Origin: Deltaproteobacteria bacterium | GTDB lineage: Bacteria > Desulfobacterota_D > UBA1144 > Nemesobacterales > N074bin48 | Direction of reading: 5' to 3' | DNA: 23,265 nt | Assembly: GCA_004356685.1 (NCBI GenBank) | Contig: SMWS01000095.1 | Location: forward strand, 1-23,265 | Made by a program: the position numbers and the translations under genes | Shown: positions 15,482 through 23,265 of the stretch, in pieces | Layout of the letters: every line of letters starts with the position of its first letter | How positions within the stretch are numbered: position 1 is the first letter of the stretch | The notes under the pieces: model-generated | Told to the model about the DNA's origin: nothing | The model's database searches: none | What the model saw: only the letters and a program-made list of their open reading frames with translations

Positions 15482-15826
15482 TTATTGATCTAACTTAGCA
15501 TTTTCTTCGATTTTTTTTGCAAAATCCTGTGCAAAGTGGGCAATCATATCGGAAAGCTCTTTATTTTTTGTAGATTTATAATAAGTCTCCGCCATTTTCA
15601 TAAAAGTAAAATAAAAATGTGCATCCATTTCCCCTATTTCCATATTATTTGTCCAAAGATCAATGCTCATTGTGTTTTTAGCCTCCTTATCCCACATTGA
15701 TATCATAATAGAATCACAAGGCTTTTTACCTTCGAAATCTGAATCACTGGCTTCCCAAAAGATTTGTTCTGGCACTTTGGCATGATCGAGTTTTATAGTA
15801 AATTTTATCTCTGCTTCTTTAGACAT
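15482..15826 (-). CDS. gldC: Gliding-motility-associated protein GldC
   Basis: 114 residues, about the usual GldC length. It opens with an EIKFTIKLDHAKVPEQIFW strand region and has the conserved central stretch SMWDKEAKNTMSIDLWTNNM, then MDAHFYFTFMKMAETYYKS and a C-terminal helix (FAQDFAKKIEENAKL). It is a small cytoplasmic protein without signal or membrane segments. GldC is conserved in Bacteroidota, and Flavobacterium mutants move poorly, but its biochemistry is unknown and it also occurs in non-gliding species. A GGAG site precedes the ATG. No other gld or spr genes are in the window, so the gene is not evidence for gliding here. Confidence 0.85.
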   Translation of the reverse strand: MSKEAEIKFTIKLDHAKVPEQIFWEASDSDFEGKKPCDSIMISMWDKEAKNTMSIDLWTNNMEIGEMDAHFYFTFMKMAETYYKSTKNKELSDMIAHFAQDFAKKIEENAKLDQ

Positions 15827-16002
15827 AATAATTCTCCATCCCTACTTCTCTCCTTAAATATTTAAAACTTTAAGCTAAAATTAATTAGAAGGAATTATTT
15901 CAAATAAAACAATATTTCTAATTAACATATTATTTGGAATTTTAATACTTTGTTAAGAAATATACAACTCTTTTGTTGATTATTTCAAAAATAACAAAGA
16001 AT

Positions 16003-16143
16003 TTACCAGGGAAGACCCTGTAGTAATTTGGGCAGTTGTGGTCCAAATAGTGAGATAGCAACCAGGGTTCCTATAAATCCTAGAATACCCAATATTAGCG
16101 CACCACATACAATCTGTGTAATAAAATCCGTTAATCTATCCAT
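16003..16143 (-). CDS. 46-residue single-helix membrane protein after actF
   Basis: The ATG (16141-16143) is one base from the actF stop (TAA T ATG), so translation is almost surely coupled. The product starts MDRLTDFITQ, has one hydrophobic helix (about residues 11-32, Gly-rich) and ends in a short FGPQLPKLLQGLPW tail. The tight junction and the clean membrane-helix composition argue for a real gene. Purified ACIII complexes are known to contain small single-helix subunits besides ActA-F, so a structural subunit of this complex is the best guess. I see no motif that proves it. Confidence 0.6.
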   Translation of the reverse strand: MDRLTDFITQIVCGALILGILGFIGTLVAISLFGPQLPKLLQGLPW

Positions 16144-16144
16144 A

Positions 16145-17404
16145 TTAGTGGCCTCCGTGGCCGTCTCCAGACTTGCCTCCAAAAAGAGGATCGCCTACAG
16201 GCATTATTGGGAAAGATTTTATAAAATAAAGAAATGTCAGTACAAATCCGGATGCAAAACCAGCTGTTATCAACACTTCTATAAAGCCAAAATGTATACC
16301 GTCTGAAATTGAAGGTACGATTAAAACATATTTTTCCAGCCATAGACCCGAGAGTGAAACCACTGCAATAAATATTGTTAACTGATTTACTACTTTAGTA
16401 GTCCTAGGAATAAGAGAAACAAATGGAAAGAAAAAACAGCAGGACAGCACTACCCAGGACAGTGTTTTAAAAGGCTCTATTTGCATTCTTACTATTACAA
16501 AGCCAGTCTCCTCGGGCATATTTGCATACCATATTACTAGAAACTGTGAAAAAGCAAGATAAACCCAGAACATCGTAAGCCCAAGCATTATCTTGCTAAT
16601 ATCAAAAAACTGATAGTCTGTAATATAATCACCCAGACTTAAATGCTTTCTTAAATAAGAAGATAATATAATTATCATTCCAACTGCAGCCAGTATGCTT
16701 GCCATAAAATAATACGGGCCAAAAAGAGTACTGAACCAGTGCGGATCTAAAGACATCATAAAATCCCAGGCTATAAAACTAAGAACAATCGCATATACAA
16801 TTGCAATAGCAGGAGCAAGCTTAGTAAGTATATTCCATATCTCACTTCGCTCTTCTTCACCTTTCCACCCCTGGGCAATCCAGCCTGCAAAACCTGTTAG
16901 TTTTTCTCCCATGCCACCCAGATCCTGTCTTAAAGAATAATACAAGTAATACATGCTAAGCAAAAATAGCAGTCCAAAACCAAGCAAATGACGCCCAATA
17001 AGAAAACCCGGACTAAGCCATATATCTTTGGCAGCATAAGGGTAAGGATTTTGTATATATGGCAGGATTTCACCTTTGCCAATAAAAAGCAGAACTAATA
17101 GTAATATAAAACAAATCGGTAAAAACGCACCAATAGATTCACTGATTCGGAGCATTGGTCTGCCCCAGCGCGCCTGTGTTAATCTAAGAATACAGGAAAA
17201 GACAATTCCGGCCTGAGAAAGTCCTGTCCAAAATACAAAATTGACAAGAAATATCTGCCATACATGATGAGAATATTGTTGCTTACTACCATATACAATA
17301 AAAACAAATATTGCGATAACAAGCACTGTTCCAAAAGCTAGCCATAATATTGGAGAAATATTTGGTCTTTTTGATATTATTTCGTCTCTTATTGAATCGT
17401 CCAT
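16145..17404 (-). CDS. actF: ACIII subunit ActF, NrfD-like membrane protein
   Basis: 419 residues, with about ten hydrophobic segments beginning near residue 18. It is one of two NrfD/PsrC-like quinone-interacting subunits of alternative complex III. Typical features are VNFVFWTGLSQAG after the second helix start, the amphipathic SLDPHWFSTLFGPYYF loop and a long run of C-terminal helices. It sits in the inner membrane next to ActC and is thought to help couple quinol oxidation to proton movement. The C-terminus ends in a Gly/His-rich tail (GGKSGDGHGGH). It lies 20 bases downstream of actE, with AGGA before the ATG. Confidence 0.93.
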   Translation of the reverse strand: MDDSIRDEIISKRPNISPILWLAFGTVLVIAIFVFIVYGSKQQYSHHVWQIFLVNFVFWTGLSQAGIVFSCILRLTQARWGRPMLRISESIGAFLPICFILLLVLLFIGKGEILPYIQNPYPYAAKDIWLSPGFLIGRHLLGFGLLFLLSMYYLYYSLRQDLGGMGEKLTGFAGWIAQGWKGEEERSEIWNILTKLAPAIAIVYAIVLSFIAWDFMMSLDPHWFSTLFGPYYFMASILAAVGMIIILSSYLRKHLSLGDYITDYQFFDISKIMLGLTMFWVYLAFSQFLVIWYANMPEETGFVIVRMQIEPFKTLSWVVLSCCFFFPFVSLIPRTTKVVNQLTIFIAVVSLSGLWLEKYVLIVPSISDGIHFGFIEVLITAGFASGFVLTFLYFIKSFPIMPVGDPLFGGKSGDGHGGH

Positions 17405-17424
17405 TTCAGTCCTGATACTCCATC

Positions 17425-17931
17425 CTAGTCAGATTGATTTTGAATATGCCTAATATAATTAACAACCTGCCATGCTTGCTCTTCCGATAAATTTTCTCTA
17501 TAACTTGGCATCATAACTTTTCCGCCATATCTAATATATGCAAATATATATCCATCTTTCCTATCCTTTACACCCTGAGTCTTTAAATTAACCGGGTAGA
17601 ACCCCTTTTTAATTATAGGTCCGTTGCCATCGGCTTTTTCACCATGGCAAACGGCACAATTAATCATAAATAATTCTTTACCTTTCTTTATATCTAATTT
17701 AGAAGAATCAAGCTGGTTCGAAGTGATAGCTTCCATTTTTTCTCTTTCAATAGGGTTTGTTTTACCATCGATTGTTACAGTTCCCTTGGGATAAGACATA
17801 GGCATTTCGTATGGCTTAATTGATTTTTGCTTCCACATATCATAATTCCATGGAAATCCAAACACTTGCATAGAAGCTGAAATAAAAATGATCAGTGTAG
17901 TTAAAATTAAAACATTTATCTTTCCAAACAA
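17425..17931 (-). CDS. actE: ACIII subunit ActE, monoheme cytochrome c
   Basis: 168 residues from a TTG start (17929-17931). GGAGG stands nine bases before it, and the next Met (residue 21) would delete the export signal. An N-terminal hydrophobic helix (about 6-24) is followed by a linker and one class-I cytochrome c domain. The heme site is CAVCH (92-96) and the likely axial Met is in VMMPS (139-143). ActE docks on the periplasmic side of alternative complex III and hands electrons to a cytochrome oxidase. Many family members carry a lipobox; no Cys is present at the signal end here, so it is either cleaved or anchored by its helix. Confidence 0.9.
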   Translation of the reverse strand: MFGKINVLILTTLIIFISASMQVFGFPWNYDMWKQKSIKPYEMPMSYPKGTVTIDGKTNPIEREKMEAITSNQLDSSKLDIKKGKELFMINCAVCHGEKADGNGPIIKKGFYPVNLKTQGVKDRKDGYIFAYIRYGGKVMMPSYRENLSEEQAWQVVNYIRHIQNQSD

Positions 17932-17968
17932 AACTTATTTCCTCCAATAAGTTATTATATCTCAGCGG

Positions 17969-18490
17969 CTAGTGCAGCCCTTCAAATTTCACTTCTTCAG
18001 CCTCTGTATCATTCATAATTTTTTCAACATCTCTTACCCTGTCTTTTTCACATACTACGGCAAGGCCAAACTTATCATCTGAAAATCTTGGGTCATAGAG
18101 ACTTACCGGTGCGTTTCTTCTGATTCTCGCATTTACAACCAAACCTATAAGTGTTGATAACGCTCCCATAAGAACCGTCATTTCAAATACAATAATCATA
18201 AAAGGGGGTATAGAAACAATAGGCTTAGCGCTAACATAAATTGGCCAGTCCGCTGAAGTTAAAACAGTTATACCAATACCGCAAATGCAGCCAAGCGTAG
18301 CCCCTGCGAGAGTAAAAAACCTGACTATGCTTTCTTCTTCTATAAGTGCTTCTTCAATCTCATGAATAGGTGTGGGAGAAAATACCCTGATATCCCTTTT
18401 TTCATGACCAGCATTTTTGAGTCTTCTAATAGCCTCTAAAACTGAGTCTACATATGAATAAACACCGACTACTCCCTGATTTTTTTTCAT
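17969..18490 (-). CDS. actD: ACIII subunit ActD (DUF3341)
   Basis: 173 residues. The opening GVVGVYSYVDSVLEAIRRLKNAG and the SPTPIHEIEEAL motif mark the DUF3341 family, followed by two membrane helices (about 58-80 and 95-120, with the ADWP turn between them) and a soluble tail with YDPRFSDDKFGL. ActD stabilises the membrane arm of alternative complex III. Its start overlaps the actC stop by one base (TAATG), so the two are translationally coupled. The actE start follows 37 bases after the stop. Confidence 0.93.
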   Translation of the reverse strand: MKKNQGVVGVYSYVDSVLEAIRRLKNAGHEKRDIRVFSPTPIHEIEEALIEEESIVRFFTLAGATLGCICGIGITVLTSADWPIYVSAKPIVSIPPFMIIVFEMTVLMGALSTLIGLVVNARIRRNAPVSLYDPRFSDDKFGLAVVCEKDRVRDVEKIMNDTEAEEVKFEGLH

Positions 18491-19824
18491 TACTGTTTAG
18501 CCCCCTTTCTAGGAACCGGTAATATTTCTTTCATCTCTGCTATAGAAATAGCAGGGAGTGTTTTTATAAACAAGAGGAAAAACATGAAAAACCATGCAAA
18601 ACTGCCTGCCGTAATTCCAATCTCAATTAAAGATGGTTTATAAACCCCCCAGTTTCCCGGATCAAATTCATGTGAAAGAGAAATTACGATAATATTAAAC
18701 CTCTCAAACCACATCCCTATATTTATAAAAAGCGAGATTACAAACAGTGCTTTAATATTAGTTCTTACTTTCTTAAACCATAGTGATATTGGTATTATCA
18801 CATTACAAACAACCATAATCCAGTAAAACAGCGCATAATCACCGGTTGCTCTGTACACAAACTGACCCCATTCATGAGGATTCCCGCTATACCAGGCCAT
18901 AAAAAATTCGGCGGCATATGCATAACCTATTATTCCCGAAGTAAGCATAATAAGCTTTGCCATACCCTCAAAATTGTCTACAGTAATATAGTCTTCTAAG
19001 TGAAATATTTTTCTTATCGGAACACAAAGCGTTATAACCAGTCCCAAACCTGAAAATATAGCGCCGGCTACAAAATATGGAGGAAAGATGGTTGTATGCC
19101 ATCCGGGCGTGTTTGCCATAGCAAAATCCCACGAAACAACACTATGCACCGAAATTACAAGAGGAGCCGCAAATGCAGCAAAGTAAAGATAGGCTCTAGT
19201 GTAGTGCATCCATTCCCAGTTAGATCCTTTCCAGCCCAGTGACAGTATTGAGTAAATAAATTTTCTGGGTTTTTCTACTACTCTATCTCTGATTGCGGCT
19301 AAATCGGGTATCATGCCTACATAGAAAAATAGTATGCTGACTGTCGCATATGTACTTACAGCAAATACGTCCCAGATAAGAGGTGATTTAAAATTAATCC
19401 ACAGTTCTCTTTGGTTTGGGTATGGAAGCAGCCAGTAAAAGTTCCACGGTCTTCCAAGGTGAATGATAGGAAAGAGCCCTGCTGTCATTACTGCAAAAAC
19501 AGTCATTGCCTCTGATATCCTGTAAATAGACATCCTGAACCGTGCTCTAAACAAAAACAGTATTGCAGAAATCAAAGTTCCCGAGTGAGCTATACCAACC
19601 CAGAATACAAAATTTGTAATATAAACACCCCAAAATACCGGGTGGCTGTATCCTGCAACACCAAGTCCTGTATAGACCTGATATATAAAACACATTGCAC
19701 CAATTCCTAAAACCGAAAGATCGAATACAAAGAGCGCAAGCCATTTCAGAGAAGGCTTCTCGAGCATTCTAATTATGTCATCATTGACCCTAGAGTAGGT
19801 AAGAGGAGCAGACTGATTGCTCAT
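18490..19824 (-). CDS. actC: ACIII subunit ActC, NrfD-like membrane protein
   Basis: 444 residues with about ten hydrophobic segments. The NrfD/PsrC features include ITNFVFWVGIAHSGTLISAILFL in the second helix region, FPIIHLGRPWNFYWLLPYPNQR, and HSVVSWDFAMANTPGWH before the FPPYFVAGAIFSG helix. ActC is held to contain the main quinol-binding site of alternative complex III, next to the [3Fe-4S] cluster of ActB. The start overlaps the actB stop by one base (TAATG). Compared with ActF it has a longer N-terminus and a Lys-rich C-terminus. It is intact. Confidence 0.94.
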   Translation of the reverse strand: MSNQSAPLTYSRVNDDIIRMLEKPSLKWLALFVFDLSVLGIGAMCFIYQVYTGLGVAGYSHPVFWGVYITNFVFWVGIAHSGTLISAILFLFRARFRMSIYRISEAMTVFAVMTAGLFPIIHLGRPWNFYWLLPYPNQRELWINFKSPLIWDVFAVSTYATVSILFFYVGMIPDLAAIRDRVVEKPRKFIYSILSLGWKGSNWEWMHYTRAYLYFAAFAAPLVISVHSVVSWDFAMANTPGWHTTIFPPYFVAGAIFSGLGLVITLCVPIRKIFHLEDYITVDNFEGMAKLIMLTSGIIGYAYAAEFFMAWYSGNPHEWGQFVYRATGDYALFYWIMVVCNVIIPISLWFKKVRTNIKALFVISLFINIGMWFERFNIIVISLSHEFDPGNWGVYKPSLIEIGITAGSFAWFFMFFLLFIKTLPAISIAEMKEILPVPRKGAKQ

Positions 19825-22790
19825 TATGCGTTATCCCGCTCAACTTTTTTAAGGTAAGTAATAGATGGCATCGTATTTAGTTCTTCTAACACAAAATAAC
19901 TTCTGGCGTCGTTTGATTTGGCATATACTTCACTGCTGTGATCTTTCATATTGCCAAACTTAAGTGCTTCTGCGGGACAGGTTTGAACACATGCAGGCTT
20001 GACATCTCCGTCCACAATTTTCCTGTTTTCATCCCTTGCTTTATCCTTTGCCGCTATAATTCTCTGAGAACAAAATGTGCATTTTTCCATTATCCCTTTT
20101 TCACGAACCGTGACATCGGGATTTAGCTGCATAGGTAGGGGCTCTGGGAGTTCATAGTCATACCAGTTAAACCTTCTTACCTTGTATGAACAGTTATTAG
20201 AACAATATCTTGTCCCAACGCAGCGGTTATAAACCATTACATTGAGTCCTTCATAGTTGTTGTATGTAGCATAGACAGGACACACAGGCTCACAGGGAGC
20301 ATTATCACAGTGCTGACAGAGCATTGGAATAAACTTTGTTTTAAATTCTTTGCCATCGTCAAAGAATCTTTCGATCCTTATCCAACCCATATATCTTCCG
20401 CGAGAAACCTGATCTTTTCCTACAAATGACACGTTGTTTTCAGCATTACAGGCCGTAACGCACGAACCGCAGCCAACACACTTGGTCAGGTCTATTGACA
20501 TTCCCCATTTGTTTTCCTGATACTCTCTTTTTGGATACATATCCAGTTGTTCATGATGCCCCCCGGATTTGCCGTGCCCATTACCGTTATGACCACCGGA
20601 GTGTTGCAGTTCTTTGAGTGTAATAGATTGAGCGATGTGTCTGTCTTCCTGAGAAAAAGTCATCTGTATCTTAGTTAACTTTGCGCTCTCTCCGGACTTT
20701 GAAACATTGACCTTGGTGGATAACCACGCAAAGGCGCCTGAAAGTTCGTCTTTTTTATTTGGCAGGATGTCTAATACATTGACTCCCCTGTCATTTCCAA
20801 ACTGTCCTATTTGGGTATGCCCCTGCCCCATTGCTACGGCAATGGTATCGGGCCTGATACCTTTAAAAACAAAAGCCTGTGTTTTAATAATCCCTTTTGG
20901 AGTTTCTATGTTTATATAATCGCCTTCACTAATACCAAGTTGTGAAGCAGTATCGGGGTGAACTTCGGCCCATGAATCCCAAACCGAGGTGGTAAGTGGC
21001 TCTGGAAGCTCCTGCAGCCATGGTTTGTTTGCACCCCTGCCGTCAAACAGGCTAATTGATGGGTAGGTGACGAAGTAGAGATCACCAGCGGCATTGTCAA
21101 ACTTAGGTTCTGTAAACCTTAAACTCAATACTTCGGGCGAAAGCGAAACATCAGAAGCAGCTCTCTGTATATAATAACCGCCATTTTGCAGTGATTCTTT
21201 CCAAAATTGATCAAACAGCTTAAATGATTCGTTAGCGCTATGTATTTTTTTCCATGAATTCTTTAAATATTCCAAGTAGTTTTTGTAAGCTAATTTTGAA
21301 GACGAAAGCTCAAGTTTTGCCGAAGCCGAAAGTATCACATCACCTATTGGCTTTGTATTATATATTGGGTTCATTGCAGGCTGAATGAGGCCGTAAATAC
21401 CGTCCTGAGGAAAACAGTCTCCCCATTTTTCAATTGAAGTGCTGTCTGGAAGTATCAGCTCAGCAAAAGACGTGGTTTCGCTTGGTTGAGAAGATAACGA
21501 AACTACATGAGACACTTTTTGCAGAGCCCTATCAAACCAAAGGCTTTTTGGCAGAGAATAAACAGGGTTAGTATCATAAGTAATTAAAAGATCGACATCT
21601 CCACTGCTCATTGAGTGCACTAATGATTCAATCTCTTTATATGAAGCGACATTTCCAATTGAATGAGAAGAATTAAAATTAATCGTTTTTCCAATATTGC
21701 CTGCTACATAGTTTAGTAAATTAACAGCCGCAAGTGTTTTAGTAGAGCTATCAGAAGCGCTGCTTACTGAGCCTCCAATAGCAAGGCCTGTTTTTGAATC
21801 TGCAAATTCCTTTGCAATTTCTTTGATTTTATCAGCCGCAATATCGGTTTTTACCGAAACGAGTTCTAAATTATACCTGGAAACAAGAGTTCGTATCTGG
21901 CCAAGCCCGGAAGCAGAAGAAAGTCCTGAATCAATTATTTCTTTTACCAGACCAAGTGCTAAAGTCATTTCAGTGCCCGGTTTAATCTGTATCCAGCTAT
22001 CGGCATTTGCGCCGGCAAGTGACGACCTGGGTGACACATAAACAAACTTACCCATTTTGCCGTGATCATAACCGTGCATTTTACTAAACTGCTTTGTATA
22101 GCCGACAGGAGAGAGCCAAGTTTCTAAGAAATCAGCCCCAAAAGATATAATATAATCTGCATTTTCGAGGTTGTATGAAGGCACTTTATTTATGCCAAAA
22201 GTAATTCTGTTTGCCTCTTTTAAAGATTCATAAGAAACTGGCTCATAAGCAATATGCTTCCCACCGCCAATTGCTTTAAGAAAGTCATTTATAAGACTAT
22301 CCAGGCTTCCTGAGACGCTTCCCGTAAGAAAAACAATTTTATTTGCTTTTCCCTGTTCTTTTAACTTATTTATGATTTCTACAAATTTATTTTCGGCATC
22401 GTCCCAGCTGGTGGGTTCTAATTCACCAGCTTCATTTTTATAAAGAGGGCTTCTGAAACGATCGGGATTATACTGCCCCTGCAGAGATGCCTGGCCTCTT
22501 GCGCACAGGCTGCCAGAATTAATTGGACTCTTAGGATTTCCTTCTATTTTGATGGCCCGGCCGTCCATGTTTTTAACCATCACTCCGCACCCCGCGGGGC
22601 ACTCCGTACAAGTGCTGGCATACCAGTTAGGAATCCCGGGAATTATATCGTCTGGAGGAATAACGTAGGGAATTATTTCATCTGTAGGTTCAGACCAGCA
22701 ACCCGAAACCGCGGCACCACCCCCAATTACTCCTACAATTTTCAAGAAATCTCTTCTTTTCAGTCCACTCTTATCATCTTGTTTAGACAT
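19824..22790 (-). CDS. actB: ACIII subunit ActB, Mo-enzyme-like plus ferredoxin-like domains
   Basis: About 988 residues from the ATG at 22790, which has GGAGAG five bases upstream. A longer frame reaches 22826 but overlaps actA and lacks such a site. A Tat signal (KRRDFLK) ends at a lipobox-like VSGC (Cys 31), so it is an exported lipoprotein facing the periplasm. Residues 61-96 keep four cysteines (CTECPAGC and CARG) of the molybdoenzyme type. The first 700 residues form the MopB-like B1 domain, which in ACIII lacks molybdenum. A His/Gly-rich linker (730-748) leads to the B2 domain, with Cys clusters at about 771-781, 825-837, 857-867 and 904-938 for four iron-sulfur centres. It carries electrons from quinol toward the hemes. 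Confidence 0.95.
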   Translation of the reverse strand: MSKQDDKSGLKRRDFLKIVGVIGGGAAVSGCWSEPTDEIIPYVIPPDDIIPGIPNWYASTCTECPAGCGVMVKNMDGRAIKIEGNPKSPINSGSLCARGQASLQGQYNPDRFRSPLYKNEAGELEPTSWDDAENKFVEIINKLKEQGKANKIVFLTGSVSGSLDSLINDFLKAIGGGKHIAYEPVSYESLKEANRITFGINKVPSYNLENADYIISFGADFLETWLSPVGYTKQFSKMHGYDHGKMGKFVYVSPRSSLAGANADSWIQIKPGTEMTLALGLVKEIIDSGLSSASGLGQIRTLVSRYNLELVSVKTDIAADKIKEIAKEFADSKTGLAIGGSVSSASDSSTKTLAAVNLLNYVAGNIGKTINFNSSHSIGNVASYKEIESLVHSMSSGDVDLLITYDTNPVYSLPKSLWFDRALQKVSHVVSLSSQPSETTSFAELILPDSTSIEKWGDCFPQDGIYGLIQPAMNPIYNTKPIGDVILSASAKLELSSSKLAYKNYLEYLKNSWKKIHSANESFKLFDQFWKESLQNGGYYIQRAASDVSLSPEVLSLRFTEPKFDNAAGDLYFVTYPSISLFDGRGANKPWLQELPEPLTTSVWDSWAEVHPDTASQLGISEGDYINIETPKGIIKTQAFVFKGIRPDTIAVAMGQGHTQIGQFGNDRGVNVLDILPNKKDELSGAFAWLSTKVNVSKSGESAKLTKIQMTFSQEDRHIAQSITLKELQHSGGHNGNGHGKSGGHHEQLDMYPKREYQENKWGMSIDLTKCVGCGSCVTACNAENNVSFVGKDQVSRGRYMGWIRIERFFDDGKEFKTKFIPMLCQHCDNAPCEPVCPVYATYNNYEGLNVMVYNRCVGTRYCSNNCSYKVRRFNWYDYELPEPLPMQLNPDVTVREKGIMEKCTFCSQRIIAAKDKARDENRKIVDGDVKPACVQTCPAEALKFGNMKDHSSEVYAKSNDARSYFVLEELNTMPSITYLKKVERDNA

Positions 22791-22804
22791 CGATTCTCTC
22801 CATC

Positions 22805-23265
22805 CTAATAATGACAGGTCAAACAATCCTTTAATCTTGTAAGTTCTTTTTCGTCTTTTGCATTTTGCTCATGACAGGTAATACACCATCCCATCTCTAA
22901 CTTGTGAACCCTTTTAACTACATGCATTTTTTCAACTTCACCGTGACATGTTTTACACTCAAATCCTCTTCTTATATGAGGTTTATGCTTGAAACGAACA
23001 TACTCAGCAAGGTAGTGCACCCTTACCCACGGCATTGGGGTTTTTTTATCCCAGTACTCTCTTAATTTAGATATTTCCGAATAAAAATTAATCTTTACCT
23101 CTCCATCCACATACAATTCATCTTTGCCCGCAATCTGAGTGTGACATCCCATGCACTTCTGAACAGACGGAATCCCAGGTTTTGCAGAAATAGCCGCGTA
23201 ACTGTGGCAGTACTGACAGGGAATTTGGTTCTCTCCTGCATGGATTTTATGGCTAAATAGGATGG
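22805..23265 (-). CDS. actA: ACIII subunit ActA, pentaheme cytochrome c (5' end cut)
   Basis: The frame is open to the window edge, past the in-frame ATG at 23152, so the gene begins outside. Five CxxCH heme sites are visible in order: CQYCH, CMGCH, CKTCH, CITCH and CLTCH, the last one residue from the C-terminus. This is the heme count of ActA, the first gene of ACIII operons. The opening FSHKIHAGENQIPC is typical; the missing N-terminus should supply a membrane anchor. The stop lies 14 bases before the actB start. Promoter and regulation of the operon lie outside the window. Confidence 0.93.
   Translation of the reverse strand, partial: ILFSHKIHAGENQIPCQYCHSYAAISAKPGIPSVQKCMGCHTQIAGKDELYVDGEVKINFYSEISKLREYWDKKTPMPWVRVHYLAEYVRFKHKPHIRRGFECKTCHGEVEKMHVVKRVHKLEMGWCITCHEQNAKDEKELTRLKDCLTCHY

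Noticed and set aside
15893..15945. Loose inverted repeat (TTTCAAATAA / TTATTTGGAA) between gldC and the small ORF as a terminator
   Set aside because: Imperfect AT-only stem, a loop of over 20 bases and no T-run; not distinguishable from AT-rich background.
15986..15993. A Bacteroidota-type -7 element (TATTTTTG on the minus strand) as a gldC promoter
   Set aside because: The short TAnnTTTG pattern is expected by chance in such AT-rich DNA, and I found no TTG at the usual distance upstream.
22791..22826. The longer actB start at 22826
   Set aside because: It would overlap the actA end and add a non-family leader before the Tat signal. The ATG at 22790 has a well-placed GGAGAG.
1..23265. CRISPR arrays, rRNA genes or a replication origin
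   Set aside because: No regularly spaced repeats of 20 bases or more, no rRNA-like stretches and no clustered DnaA-type boxes were seen on either strand.

Overview
The window looks like a chromosomal piece of a Bacteroidota-type (FCB group) bacterium. The two strongest markers are a gene for the gliding-motility-associated protein GldC and a complete actA-F operon for alternative complex III (ACIII), the cytochrome bc1 replacement common in that group. Most of the DNA is AT-rich. Two genes at about 5280-7312 are visibly richer in G+C and read like imports from a proteobacterium-like source. No species can be named from the sequence alone.

Layout. (1) 1-3201, plus strand: a Pqi-type envelope lipid-transport operon. 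It has two separate PqiA half-genes (the first cut by the window edge) and a PqiB-like protein with five MCE domains. No PqiC follows. (2) 3200-5280: a worn stretch holding the C-terminal stub of an AI-2E-family permease, an intact lipoprotein gene of unknown function, and the N-terminal remnant of an IS1595-type transposase with an in-frame stop. (3) 5280-7312, plus strand: a DUF1254/DUF1214 secreted-protein gene broken by a one-base frameshift just after its signal peptide, then an intact predicted outer-membrane beta-barrel gene. (4) 7363-14383, minus strand: a CPA1 Na+/H+ antiporter, a two-helix K+ channel, and a complete tripartite efflux operon (outer membrane factor, DUF1656 protein, HlyD-type adaptor, FUSC/AaeB-type pump). 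(5) 14384-14589: phased short direct repeats, then about 37 nt matching the 3' end of a tRNA or tmRNA. This looks like an integrase attachment site and probably marks one edge of an acquired island covering (3) and (4). (6) 14590-15826, minus strand: a MenB/BadI-like enoyl-CoA hydratase-family gene and gldC. (7) 16003-23265, minus strand: actABCDEF (actA cut by the window end), followed one base later by an uncatalogued 46-residue membrane protein.

How the parts work together. ACIII oxidises menaquinol. ActB (iron-sulfur) and ActC/ActF (NrfD-like membrane subunits) pass electrons to the pentaheme ActA and monoheme ActE and on to a terminal oxidase. The small open reading frame at the end of the operon is a candidate extra single-helix subunit. 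The efflux, antiporter and channel genes form a stress and ion-homeostasis cargo. The Pqi genes serve lipid traffic across the envelope.

The most interesting items are the small protein after actF, the tRNA-end/repeat attachment site, the A-B-B-A-B arrangement of MCE domains, and the freshly broken DUF1254 gene. I did not find a clearly new multi-gene system.
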